Assembly: GCF_900095825.1 (NCBI RefSeq)
Contig: NZ_LT608315.1
Location: 1,662,311-1,726,310 of the forward strand
Direction of reading: 5' to 3'
Length of the DNA stretch: 64,000 nt
Source: Acidaminococcus massiliensis
Lineage (GTDB): Bacteria > Bacillota > Negativicutes > Acidaminococcales > Acidaminococcaceae
Shown: one piece after another, positions 42,231 through 50,428 of the stretch
Layout: the number at the start of each line of letters is the position of its first letter
Position numbering within the stretch: the stretch's first letter is position 1
Notes under the pieces: generated by a model
Databases searched by the model: none
Told to the model about the DNA's origin: nothing
What the model saw: the letters and a program-made list of their open reading frames with translations, nothing else
Position numbers and translations under genes: made by a program

Positions 42231-42892
42231 AAAAGATCATCATTGCCATCGATGGCCCTGCCGGTGCCGGGAAAAGCACCATTGCCAAGAAAGTGGCCGC
42301 CCTCTTGGGCTATGCCTATATCGATACGGGAGCCATGTACCGGGCGGTGACCCTGCGCTTTTTGGAAAGCGGAGCACCCTTCAGTGAAAAAACGGTGACG
42401 GATATCGCCAACCAGATCCAGATCACCTTCCAGTACCGGGAGGGGATCAACCGTGTGTTTGCAGATGGGGAAGAAGTCACAGAAGCCATCCGCAGCCTGG
42501 AAGTCTCCCAGAATGTGTCCCGGGTATCGGCCGTGGGCGGCGTGCGGACGGCCATGGTGGCGGCCCAGCGGAAGATCGGCGCCCAGGGCGGTGTGGTCAT
42601 GGACGGCCGGGACATCGGTACAGTGGTGTTCCCCCAGGCGGAACTGAAGGTATTCCTGACGGCTTCCGTGGAAGAACGGGCCCGGCGGCGGTATCTGGAG
42701 CTGAAGGAAAAAGGCACGGAAGTATCCCTGGAGGAATTGGAGAAACGGATCGCCCAGCGGGATGCCCTGGACGAGAACCGGGAAATCTCTCCCCTCCGGT
42801 GTGCAGAAGACGCCCGGTATCTGGATTCCACGGCCCTTTCCATCGATCAGGTGACGGAACGGATCGCGGCCATGGCCAAAGAGGTGCTGTAA
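42227..42892 (+). CDS. cmk: Cytidylate kinase
   Basis: A 221-residue kinase. The P-loop is IDGPAGAGKSTIAKKVA, followed by the family motifs YIDTGAMYRAVTLRFL and VVMDGRDIGTVVFPQAELK. It phosphorylates CMP and dCMP for nucleotide recycling. The GTG start overlaps the previous stop (GTGA), so it is translationally coupled. Confidence 0.95.
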   Translation: MKKIIIAIDGPAGAGKSTIAKKVAALLGYAYIDTGAMYRAVTLRFLESGAPFSEKTVTDIANQIQITFQYREGINRVFADGEEVTEAIRSLEVSQNVSRVSAVGGVRTAMVAAQRKIGAQGGVVMDGRDIGTVVFPQAELKVFLTASVEERARRRYLELKEKGTEVSLEELEKRIAQRDALDENREISPLRCAEDARYLDSTALSIDQVTERIAAMAKEVL

Positions 42893-42893
42893 G

Positions 42894-43490
42894 ATGTGGT
42901 ACCGTTTTGTCCAGCTGCTGTTTTCTATCCTTTTCCGGATCATCTACCGGCTCCGGGTCATCGGGCAGGAGAATATCCCGAAACAGGGACCCGTGGTGAT
43001 CGCCTGCAACCATGTGAGCCTGTTGGACCCGCCCATGGTGGGGACGGCTTCTTCCCGGCCCGTCCATTTCATGGCCAAAAGCGAACTGTTCGTTCCCATC
43101 CTGGGGACGCTGTATAAAAGCCTGGGGGCTTTTCCCGTCCATCGAGGAGCCGCCGATGCCCATGCCATCCGGACAGCCCTCACCATCCTGAAGCAGCAGG
43201 AAGTGCTGGGGATCTTCCCGGAAGGCCACCGGAGCCGGGACGGGAAACTGGGGAAAGCCCAGCCCGGCGCCCTGGCCATTGCCCTCAAAGGCAAAGCGGA
43301 AGTGGTGCCTGCCTGCATCCTGGGCAGCGATCTGAAGCACCGGAAAAGCTTCTGGCCCCAGATCACTGTAGTGTTCGGAAAGCCCATGAAGCTAGAGAAC
43401 GAACAGGGAAATAAATTGAAAGTGGAGGAGCTGAGCGAAGAGCTGATGAAGGAAATCCAGTCTCTCATGGACGCTCACAGGGAAAAATAG
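42894..43490 (+). CDS. plsC: 1-acyl-sn-glycerol-3-phosphate acyltransferase PlsC
   Basis: A 198-residue acyltransferase with an N-terminal membrane helix, the catalytic NHVSLLDPP (HX4D) and the FPEGHRSRDGKLGKAQPGA phosphate-binding region. It makes phosphatidic acid at the inner membrane. The cmk-plsC-ispH/rpsA order is typical of Clostridia and Negativicutes. Confidence 0.94.
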   Translation: MWYRFVQLLFSILFRIIYRLRVIGQENIPKQGPVVIACNHVSLLDPPMVGTASSRPVHFMAKSELFVPILGTLYKSLGAFPVHRGAADAHAIRTALTILKQQEVLGIFPEGHRSRDGKLGKAQPGALAIALKGKAEVVPACILGSDLKHRKSFWPQITVVFGKPMKLENEQGNKLKVEELSEELMKEIQSLMDAHREK

Positions 43491-43493
43491 CAG

Positions 43494-45536
43494 ATGAAAA
43501 TCTATGTTGCAGACCCTTGCGGCTTTTGTTATGGAGTAAAAAGAGCGATACACGTTGCAGAACTGCAAGCAAAAGGGTATAATGATAGTATTGCCACTCT
43601 GGGTGAATTGGTTCATAATCCCCGTGTTGTAGAAAAACTGAAACAGCAAGGTGTAGAATGTAAGGAGAAGCTGGCGCAATTCGCGGCTGGCGATACAGTC
43701 ATATTCCGATCCCATGGGGTGGGCCCTGCTCTTTATGAGGAGGCTGCCCAGCGGGAACTGAAAGTCATCGATGCCACTTGTCCTCATGTGCGGAAAGCAC
43801 AGAAAACGGCTGCTGAACTGGCAGAAGAAGGCCGTTTCGTCATCATTATTGGGGAAAAGCGTCATCCTGAGGTGCAAAGTATCAAGGCTTGGGCAGGCAG
43901 CGATTCTGTGGTCATCGAAACACCCGATGATCTTGGATCTCTTCCTGAAAAAGATAAGTTTGGGGTAGTCAGTCAGACGACTTTTGAAGCTGAGAAGTTT
44001 AACCTTCTGCTTCGAATGGCTCAGGAGAAACGTCCGGGCGACTATAAAGTCGTGCGAACCATTTGCACTGCCACCGCAGAACGACAGGCTGCCGCACGGC
44101 AGCTGGCAGGGAAAACAGATGCTTTCTTCGTGTTTGGCGGCAAGAACAGCGCGAACACGAGACACCTGTGGGAACTGGCCAGGGAAATCAACCCCCGTTC
44201 CTATCTTTTGCAGGACGCCAGCGAGATCACTGGACCGATGCTGGCCGGAGCACACAAAATTGGCATCACTGCTGGCGCATCGACGCCGCAGGAAATTATT
44301 GAGGAGGCTATTGGAACTATGGAAACGATGGAAAGTTTGTTGGGCGAACAGGAATGCATGAAATTGCACATTGGCATGATTGTGGAGGCTACTGTAGTAG
44401 AAGTGACCGATGATGAGGTCGTAGTAGACTTCGGGTATCAGAGTGAAGGTTCTGTGGCCTTCGACCAATGGACTTTGGGTGGGACCAAGGACACCGTAGC
44501 CCCCACTGTAAACCCTGGAGACAAGGTAACCCTGAAAGTCATCGCCAGCGAAAACCAGGATGGCCTGGTGGTCCTGAGCAAGATCAAAGCGGAAGCAGAC
44601 CAGGCTTGGCTGAAGCTGCCGGAAGAACTGGCTGATAAGAAAACTGTCCAGGTCAAAGGCCTGCGGGCTGTCAAAGGCGGCCTGACGGTTTCCTATGATG
44701 GACTGACTGGCTTCATCCCTGCTTCTCATCTGGACCTGAAGCATGTGGATGATGTGAAGGAATATGAAGGCAAGGAACTGGAAGTTTCTCTCCTGGAAAT
44801 CAATCCGGAAAAGAAACGCCTGGTATTCTCCCGGAGAAATGTCCTGCGGGAAGAACGGGCTGCCAAGAATGCCGCTTATAAAGAAGAAAGAGCCAAACGG
44901 GAAGAAGAACGGAAAGAAGCCCTGGAAAATGCGTTCCATACTTTCCATGAAGGAGAAACTGTGGAAGGGACCATCAAGAGCATCGTGGACTTCGGGATGT
45001 TCGTGGAAATTGCTCCTCTGGTCCAAGGCCTGGTGCATATTTCTGAAGTATCCTGGGACCGCAGCGTAAAACCGGCTGACCTGTACAAAGTGGGCGAAAA
45101 GATCAACGTCTACATCAAAGGCCTGGATGAAGAAAAGGGCCGCATCAGCCTGTCCGTCAAGGCTCTCCAGGAAGATCCCTGGGTCACTGCTGCCAAGGAA
45201 TTCCGGGTGGGTGACATTGTGACCGGTACCGTTGTCCGGTTCCTGCCTTTCGGTGCCATTGTGAAACTGAACGACAAGAACGAAGGCATGATCCACATTT
45301 CTGAAATCGCTGAACAGCGGATCGAAAAACCGGAAGATGTCCTGGAAATCGGCCAGGAGGTGAAAGTCAAAGTCCTGCGTGTGGATACCGAACACAAGAA
45401 GATCGCCCTGAGCATCACCAAAGCCAAGGAAGATGCTGAAAAAGCAGAAATGCGTCAGTACCTGGGCAAAAAAGGTGCTCTGTCCCAGGATCTGGGCGAA
45501 AAACTGGCCGAAGCTGAAGCAGAAGCCCATAAATAA
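43494..45536 (+). CDS. ispH-rpsA: Fused HMBPP reductase IspH and ribosomal protein S1
   Basis: A 680-residue fusion. Residues 1-280 are IspH, which reduces HMBPP to IPP and DMAPP with a 4Fe-4S cluster; the three cluster Cys are visible in PCGFCYG (C12), ATCPHV (near 97) and TICTATAERQ (near 191), plus the ELVHNP His. Residues from about 285 hold four S1 domains, e.g. VEGTIKSIVDFGMFVEIAPL and VTGTVVRFLPFGAIVKLN, which recruit mRNA to the ribosome. Such fusions are established in Clostridia-type bacteria. The first ~850 bases are noticeably less GC-rich than both neighbours and the S1 part. Confidence 0.95.
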   Translation: MKIYVADPCGFCYGVKRAIHVAELQAKGYNDSIATLGELVHNPRVVEKLKQQGVECKEKLAQFAAGDTVIFRSHGVGPALYEEAAQRELKVIDATCPHVRKAQKTAAELAEEGRFVIIIGEKRHPEVQSIKAWAGSDSVVIETPDDLGSLPEKDKFGVVSQTTFEAEKFNLLLRMAQEKRPGDYKVVRTICTATAERQAAARQLAGKTDAFFVFGGKNSANTRHLWELAREINPRSYLLQDASEITGPMLAGAHKIGITAGASTPQEIIEEAIGTMETMESLLGEQECMKLHIGMIVEATVVEVTDDEVVVDFGYQSEGSVAFDQWTLGGTKDTVAPTVNPGDKVTLKVIASENQDGLVVLSKIKAEADQAWLKLPEELADKKTVQVKGLRAVKGGLTVSYDGLTGFIPASHLDLKHVDDVKEYEGKELEVSLLEINPEKKRLVFSRRNVLREERAAKNAAYKEERAKREEERKEALENAFHTFHEGETVEGTIKSIVDFGMFVEIAPLVQGLVHISEVSWDRSVKPADLYKVGEKINVYIKGLDEEKGRISLSVKALQEDPWVTAAKEFRVGDIVTGTVVRFLPFGAIVKLNDKNEGMIHISEIAEQRIEKPEDVLEIGQEVKVKVLRVDTEHKKIALSITKAKEDAEKAEMRQYLGKKGALSQDLGEKLAEAEAEAHK

Positions 45537-45556
45537 GTAAGAGAGGTTTGTCATAG

Positions 45557-46609
45557 ATGAAAAGCCGGGAGAGCCGTAAAATCGATCATATCAAGTATGC
45601 CCTGCACCTTGAGGATGGTCCTTGCGCCACCGGCTTTTCTGATATACAGGTGTTCCACCGCGCTTTGCCCCAGGCAGACCGGCGGGACATCGACCTTTCC
45701 ACCGCTCTGCCTGGAATCGGGACCCTTGCCCAGCCGCTGGTGATCAATGCCATCACCGGAGGGGCGGAAGCGGTGAAAGCCATCAACGGGGAACTGGCCG
45801 CAGTGGCCCGGGAGACCGGCTGCGCCATGGCGGTAGGTTCCCAGTACGGGGCTGTCCGGAAGGGCATGTATGAAGATACCTTTGCCATTGCCCGGCAGGT
45901 GAACCCCAGGGGGATGCTCTTCGCCAATGTCAGCGCTCTGGCATCCTCCGATGAGGCACGGCGGGCAGTGGACATGATCCAGGCCCAGGCCCTCCAGATC
46001 CATCTGAACAGTGCCCAGGAACTGGCCATGGAAGAAGGGGACCGGGATTTTTCCCACTGGCTGGAACAGATCGAAGCCGTCTGTGCCCGCTCAGAAGTCC
46101 CTGTGATCGTGAAAGAAACAGGCTGCGGAATGGCCCGGGAAGATGCCAGACGCCTCCTGGACTGCGGGGTATCCATCTTGGATACCGGCGGTGCTGGAGG
46201 GACCAATTTCCCGGCCATCGAAGGCTGCCGCTATCCGGAAGGGAACCGGGAGCTCTCCCAATGGGGGATCCCTTCGGCCCTTTCTCTTCTGGAAGTGGTG
46301 GAAGCCAGAGGCTGGCAAAAAGGAATCATCGCTTCCGGCGGGATCCGGACGGCCTTGGATGTGTTCAAGGCCCGGATGCTGGGAGCCAATGCAGTGGGGA
46401 TGGCAGGCAATATCCTGCGGCTGGTCCAGGCCGGCGGGACCCAAGAAGCCATCGACTGGATCCGGAAACTGCTGGAGGCAGTAAAAGATTTCTACACCCT
46501 GACGGGGTGTACCCGAGAGGATGAGCTGCGCCAGGTCCGGTATTATTTCACCGGGGACCTGGCGGCAGCGGTCCGCTCCTTTCCCTACGGGGAAAATGAA
46601 TTTAACTGA
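45557..46609 (+). CDS. fni: Type 2 isopentenyl-diphosphate isomerase
   Basis: A 350-residue FMN enzyme. The N-terminus SRKIDHIKYAL is the type 2 hallmark, followed by LVINAITGGAEAV, MAVGSQYGA, IVKETGCGMAREDA, SILDTGGAGGTNFPAIE and IIASGGIRTALDV (phosphate/FMN). It interconverts IPP and DMAPP using reduced FMN. The position right after ispH links the last steps of isoprenoid precursor synthesis. Confidence 0.93.
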   Translation: MKSRESRKIDHIKYALHLEDGPCATGFSDIQVFHRALPQADRRDIDLSTALPGIGTLAQPLVINAITGGAEAVKAINGELAAVARETGCAMAVGSQYGAVRKGMYEDTFAIARQVNPRGMLFANVSALASSDEARRAVDMIQAQALQIHLNSAQELAMEEGDRDFSHWLEQIEAVCARSEVPVIVKETGCGMAREDARRLLDCGVSILDTGGAGGTNFPAIEGCRYPEGNRELSQWGIPSALSLLEVVEARGWQKGIIASGGIRTALDVFKARMLGANAVGMAGNILRLVQAGGTQEAIDWIRKLLEAVKDFYTLTGCTREDELRQVRYYFTGDLAAAVRSFPYGENEFN

Positions 46610-46624
46610 AAGAGGTTCATTTCC

Positions 46625-47956
46625 ATGAGCAAACCCATAGTTGCAATTGTCGGCAGACCCAACGTCGGCAAATCAACACTATTTAACATATTTGCCGACA
46701 GCCGGATCTCCATTGTGGAAGATACCCCCGGTGTCACCCGGGACCGTCTGTACGCAGATGCGGAATGGCTGGACCGGAAGTTCACCATGGTGGATACCGG
46801 CGGGATCGAGATGCAGAACACTGATTCCATCGCCGTTTCCATCCGGCAGCAGGCGGAAGTGGCCATCCGGGAAGCTGATGTGATCCTGTTTGTGTGCGAT
46901 GCCCGGACCGGGATCACCAACGATGACCTGGAAGTGGCCAAGATGCTCCGCCAGTCCCGGAAACCCGTGGTACTGGCCGTGAACAAGGCAGACACCCCCA
47001 AGCAGGAAGCAGAAGCCTATGAGTTCTATAACCTGGGGATCGGGGAGCCCTACCTGATTTCCGCTTCCAACCGGCTGAACCTGGGAGATTTGCTGGATGC
47101 GGTGGTGGAAAAATTCCCTCCTGAAGGGGAAGACGAAGATGACAGCGAAGATGTGATCAAGGTGGCCATCATCGGCCGGCCCAATGTGGGCAAATCCTCC
47201 ATCTTCAATGACATCATCGGCCAGACCCGTTCCATCGTCAGCGATGTGGCTGGCACCACCCGTGACGCCATCGACGTGCCGGTGGAAAAGGACGGCCAGA
47301 CCTTCCTTTTCATCGATACGGCAGGGATGCGCCGGAAAGGAAGAATCGACGAACCTATCGAAAAATACAGCATCATCCGGACGCTTCGGGCAGTGGACCG
47401 GAGTGACGTAGTGCTCCTGGTGCTCAACGCCGTGGAAGGGATCACGGATCAGGATAAGAAAATCGCCGGCTACGCCCATGAAGCGGGCAAAGGGATCGTG
47501 ATCGTGGTGAACAAGTGGGACCTGTATCCTGACAAGACGGTGATGTCCACGGAAGAATTCACCAAGAATATCCGCCACGAACTGATCTTCATGCCCTATG
47601 CCAATGTGGTGTACGTGTCGGCTCTGACCCAGCAGCGGATCAGCCGGCTGCCGGAAATGATCAAAGATGCGGCAGAAGCCAATGCCATGCGGATCGCTAC
47701 CAGTGTGCTGAACCAGGTGGTGACCGACGCAGTGGCCATGAACCAGCCTCCTATGGAAAAGGGTAAGCGGCTGAAGATCCTCTACACCACCCAAGTAAAG
47801 GTGAAGCCTCCGACTTTCGTGATTTTCTGCAACGAACCGGAAATCATGCATTTCTCCTATCAGAGGTATCTGGAAAACCAGCTCCGGGAAGCTTTTGGCT
47901 TCAAGGGGACCCCCATCAACATCATCGTCCGGGGCAAGAATGAGGACGAGGCATAA
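46625..47956 (+). CDS. der: Ribosome-assembly GTPase Der (EngA)
   Basis: A 443-residue protein with two G domains in tandem: VGRPNVGKSTLFN and DTPGVTRDR in the first, IGRPNVGKSSIFN and VAGTTRDAIDVPV in the second, with NKAD and NKWD motifs. A KH-like C-terminal domain follows (KVKPPTFVIFCNEPEIMHFS). It is essential for 50S subunit maturation. Confidence 0.97.
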   Translation: MSKPIVAIVGRPNVGKSTLFNIFADSRISIVEDTPGVTRDRLYADAEWLDRKFTMVDTGGIEMQNTDSIAVSIRQQAEVAIREADVILFVCDARTGITNDDLEVAKMLRQSRKPVVLAVNKADTPKQEAEAYEFYNLGIGEPYLISASNRLNLGDLLDAVVEKFPPEGEDEDDSEDVIKVAIIGRPNVGKSSIFNDIIGQTRSIVSDVAGTTRDAIDVPVEKDGQTFLFIDTAGMRRKGRIDEPIEKYSIIRTLRAVDRSDVVLLVLNAVEGITDQDKKIAGYAHEAGKGIVIVVNKWDLYPDKTVMSTEEFTKNIRHELIFMPYANVVYVSALTQQRISRLPEMIKDAAEANAMRIATSVLNQVVTDAVAMNQPPMEKGKRLKILYTTQVKVKPPTFVIFCNEPEIMHFSYQRYLENQLREAFGFKGTPINIIVRGKNEDEA

Positions 47957-47971
47957 GGACGGTCAAAGATT

Positions 47972-48574
47972 ATGGACTATGTATTGAGTGCAGTGATCGG
48001 ATATCTCCTGGGCTCCATCTCCTGCGGGCTCCTTTTGGTGAAGCTGGTCTGCGGGATCGATATCCGGGATTATGGCAGTCACAATATCGGAGCCACCAAT
48101 GTGTTCCGGACCGTGGGAGCACGGATGGCCTCTTTCGTCCTCTTGGGGGATCTGCTGAAGGGGGTACTGGCACTCTACTTGGTCAATCATTTTGTTTCCT
48201 CTGATCTGGGCGTGCTGTTGGCCTGTGCCGCCTGCGCCATCCTGGGACACAGTTTTTCCTGGATGTGCGGATTCCGGGGCGGCAAGGGAGTGGCTACGGG
48301 GCTGGGGATCCTGCTGTACTTCATGCCGGAAGTGGCGGTGTTTGCCCTGACCATTTGGCTGGCCACGGTGTTCGTCACCCGTTATGTCTCCCTGGGGTCC
48401 ATCCTGGCAGCTCTGGCAGCACCTTTTTCCGCCTGGTATCTGGGCTATGACTGGCGGCTGGTGGCTTTTGTAGGGCTCTGCGCCGCCGTAGTGGTGGCCC
48501 GGCATTACCAGAACATGATCCGCCTGAAGAACGGCACGGAAAGCAAGATCCGGGAAGGACATTGGAAGAAATGA
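47972..48574 (+). CDS. plsY: Acyl-phosphate glycerol-3-phosphate acyltransferase PlsY
   Basis: A 200-residue membrane protein with five or so helices and the three PlsY motifs: GSISCGLLLVKL near the start, DYGSHNIGATNVFRTVG, and GHSFSWMCGFRGGKGVATGLG. It starts phospholipid synthesis from acyl phosphate. The der-plsY-gpsA order couples glycerol phosphate supply and use. A hairpin follows the stop. Confidence 0.95.
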   Translation: MDYVLSAVIGYLLGSISCGLLLVKLVCGIDIRDYGSHNIGATNVFRTVGARMASFVLLGDLLKGVLALYLVNHFVSSDLGVLLACAACAILGHSFSWMCGFRGGKGVATGLGILLYFMPEVAVFALTIWLATVFVTRYVSLGSILAALAAPFSAWYLGYDWRLVAFVGLCAAVVVARHYQNMIRLKNGTESKIREGHWKK

Positions 48575-48576
48575 TA

Positions 48577-48600
48577 GGGGTGTGAAGGGATTCACACCCC
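48577..48600 (+). terminator. Hairpin after plsY
   Basis: GGGGTGTGAA pairs with TTCACACCCC around GGGA. It is similar to the terminator at 25718 but lacks a T tract, and a heptad array follows at once. Confidence 0.6.
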
Positions 48601-48627
48601 GGTCGCGGGTCACGGGCCATGGGTCGC
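48600..48627. repeat. Heptanucleotide array, left arm (unit GGGTCRC)
   Basis: Four units: CGGTCGC, GGGTCAC, GGGCCAT, GGGTCGC. A partner in inverted orientation (CCGCGAC, TCGCGAC) lies at 48725-48738, and promoter-like sequence (TATAGTATGAT near 48661-48671) lies between them. Confidence 0.7.
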
Positions 48628-48724
48628 CAGCCTGGACGCTGAAGCCGGTTGTCCTTTTTCTATAGTATGATAAGGTAACATCGGTTGGAATCAAAAAACG
48701 GGTCTTCGGTTTGAACCAACAAGC

Positions 48725-48738
48725 CCGCGACTCGCGAC
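48725..48738. repeat. Heptanucleotide array, right arm (unit CCGCGAC)
   Basis: Two units, CCGCGAC and TCGCGAC, complementary in type to the array at 48600. The hairpin AAGGGCTG...CAGCCCTT (48741-48768) with a following CTATTTTTC comes directly after. The arrangement array-spacer-inverted array-hairpin-gene is the same as upstream of nfnA. Confidence 0.6.
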
Positions 48739-48740
48739 CA

Positions 48741-48776
48741 AAGGGCTGTTGCACCTGCAGCAGCCCTTCTATTTTT
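48741..48776 (+). terminator. AAGGGCTG hairpin with T tract upstream of gpsA
   Basis: AAGGGCTG pairs with CAGCCCTT; the loop includes TTGCACCTGCAG; CTATTTTTC follows. It looks like an intrinsic terminator yet sits only about 17 bases before the gpsA start, so it could attenuate gpsA or end upstream transcripts while gpsA starts elsewhere. Confidence 0.55.
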
Positions 48777-48792
48777 CAAAGGAGTTGAAATC

Positions 48793-49785
48793 ATGAAAGC
48801 AGCAGTCATAGGGGCCGGCAGCTGGGGGACAGTCCTGGCTCAGATCCTGGCGGAAAACGGCCATGCCACCGTACTCTGGGCCCGGAATCCGGGGAAGGCG
48901 GAAAAAATCCGGGAGACCCGGTGCAATGCTGATTATCTGCCCGATTTCCAGCTGTCTCCCGCCCTTACGATCACTTCCAGCCTCCAGGAAGCGGTGGAAG
49001 GGGCGGAAGTCCTGGTCTTTGTGGTCCCTTCCAAAGGAATGGGCGCTATCGCCCAGCAGGCTGCCGCATTTACGGACTGCCATGACCAGCTAATCCTTAC
49101 CTGTACCAAAGGATTCGACCTGGCCAGCCATAAGCTGATGACGGAGATCCTGGAGGAGACCTTCCCCCGGGCCCGGGCCATCGCTGCCCTCAGCGGCCCC
49201 AACCTGGCTCGGGAAATCGCCCAGCAGCAGCCGGCAGCTACGGTGATTGCCTGCCGGGAGATGAAAGAGGCCCGGTTCCTCCAGAAATGCTTCCTGAATG
49301 GGTATTTCCGTCCCTACACTTCCACCGATGTGATCGGGGTGGAGCTGTGCGGCTGCGTCAAGAACTGCATCGCCTTGGTGGGCGGGATGCTTTCCGGACT
49401 GGGCTACGGGGAAAATGCCCAGGCGGGGCTGATCACCCGGGGACTGGCGGAAATCACCCGGCTGGGGGTGAAGATGGGAGCTCGGCGGGCCACCTTTTTC
49501 GGCCTGGCCGGGGTGGGGGACCTGATCGCCACCTGCACCAGCCCCTTGAGCCGGAACCGTTCTGCCGGCTATGCCCTGGCCCAAGGGAAATCTCTGGAGG
49601 AGATCACCAGCGGGACCCGGATGGTCATCGAAGGGATCAATGCCACGCCGGTGGTCCGGGAACTAGCGGCCCGCCATCAGGTGGAAATGCCCATCATCGA
49701 ACAGCTGTACCAAGTCCTGTTCCAGGAAAAACAGGTCCAGCAGGCCATTGCAGATTTGATGAAAAGAACTGCAAAGAAAGAGTAG
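48793..49785 (+). CDS. gpsA: NAD(P)-dependent glycerol-3-phosphate dehydrogenase
   Basis: A 330-residue enzyme with the N-terminal nucleotide fold AAVIGAGSWGTVLAQILAENG (in two parts), the family motifs CTKGFDL, ALSGPNLAREIA, GCVKNCIALVGGMLSGLGYGENAQAGLI (catalytic Lys, in two parts) and GVGDLIATCTSPLSRNR. It makes glycerol-3-phosphate for PlsY. AAAGGAG lies eight bases before the ATG. Confidence 0.96.
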   Translation: MKAAVIGAGSWGTVLAQILAENGHATVLWARNPGKAEKIRETRCNADYLPDFQLSPALTITSSLQEAVEGAEVLVFVVPSKGMGAIAQQAAAFTDCHDQLILTCTKGFDLASHKLMTEILEETFPRARAIAALSGPNLAREIAQQQPAATVIACREMKEARFLQKCFLNGYFRPYTSTDVIGVELCGCVKNCIALVGGMLSGLGYGENAQAGLITRGLAEITRLGVKMGARRATFFGLAGVGDLIATCTSPLSRNRSAGYALAQGKSLEEITSGTRMVIEGINATPVVRELAARHQVEMPIIEQLYQVLFQEKQVQQAIADLMKRTAKKE

Positions 49786-49802
49786 AATTCTAGGGAGCGG
49801 TA

Positions 49803-49811
49803 TGATATAAT
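49803..49811 (+). promoter_or_regulatory. Extended -10 promoter of the ACT gene
   Basis: TGATATAAT: TGn followed by a perfect TATAAT at 49806-49811, 48 bases before the start. No clear -35. Confidence 0.5.
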
Positions 49812-49858
49812 GTCTTTCTAGGAAGGATTAAGATTCTCATGGAAAGGATAGATGACAC

Positions 49859-50311
49859 ATGGCCAATGAGAAAAAATCCGAATTTTATTTAGTCAGAGAA
49901 GAAATTCTCCCCGAAGCAATCAAAAAGACAATCCTGGTCAAAGAAATCCTGAAACGAGGGAAGATGAAGACGGTCAATGAAGCGGTGAGCAAGGTGGGTC
50001 TGAGCCGCAGCGCCTATTACAAATACAAGGATTATGTATTCCCGTTTTATGATGCCAGCAAGGAAAAGGTCATTACCATTTCCCTTTTACTGGAACACAA
50101 ACCCGGCGTCCTTTCCAGCGTGCTCAATACCATTGCAGGAGATGGAGGCAGCGTGATCACCATCAACCAGGGGGTTCCCCTCCAGGGTGTGGCCAATACC
50201 ACCATCTCGGTGGAGACCAAATATCTGAACATCGATATGGAAGCCCTGCTGGACAAGCTCCGGCTGATCGACGGGGTGAAGCGCCTGGACGTTTTGGGAC
50301 AGGTGGATTGA
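49859..50311 (+). CDS. UPF0735 ACT-domain protein (PheB-like)
   Basis: A 150-residue protein. The N-terminal half resembles a helix-turn-helix (TVNEAVSKVGLSRSAYYKYKDYVFPF), and the C-terminal half is an ACT domain (ITISLLLEHKPGVLSSVLNTIAG). ACT domains bind amino acids. In Gram-positive bacteria this family lies next to hom or pheA, as here next to homoserine dehydrogenase, so an amino-acid-responsive regulatory role in threonine/methionine or aromatic synthesis is plausible. The function is not proven. Confidence 0.88.
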   Translation: MANEKKSEFYLVREEILPEAIKKTILVKEILKRGKMKTVNEAVSKVGLSRSAYYKYKDYVFPFYDASKEKVITISLLLEHKPGVLSSVLNTIAGDGGSVITINQGVPLQGVANTTISVETKYLNIDMEALLDKLRLIDGVKRLDVLGQVD

Positions 50312-50378
50312 TCTTTCCGGCACCGGTAGGGAGGGACCTTCTCCAGGGTTCCTGGACAATTGAAATGGGCAATACTTT

Positions 50379-50402
50379 GTGGGCTGTCGGATCTCGGCAG
50401 CC
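50379..50402 (+). promoter_or_regulatory. Hairpin in the leader of hom
   Basis: GGGCTGTCG pairs with CGGCAGCCC (one G-T pair) around GATCT, then CTTTAC. It lies 27 bases before the hom start. It could be an attenuator or just a spacer hairpin; the T run is poor and no leader peptide or T-box motif is visible. Confidence 0.35.
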
Positions 50403-50428
50403 CCTTTACAACTAGGAGGATGAGGGGA

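Noticed and set aside
43494-45536. Frameshift or assembly join producing the IspH-S1 fusion
   Set aside because: The fusion of these two proteins is an established arrangement in Clostridia-type bacteria, the linker is in frame, and all key residues are present.
50312-50428. Possible T-box or riboswitch before hom (AGGGAGGGACC)
   Set aside because: The string only loosely resembles the T-box core AGGGTGGNACCGCG, and no stem I specifier or terminator/antiterminator pair is visible in so short a leader.
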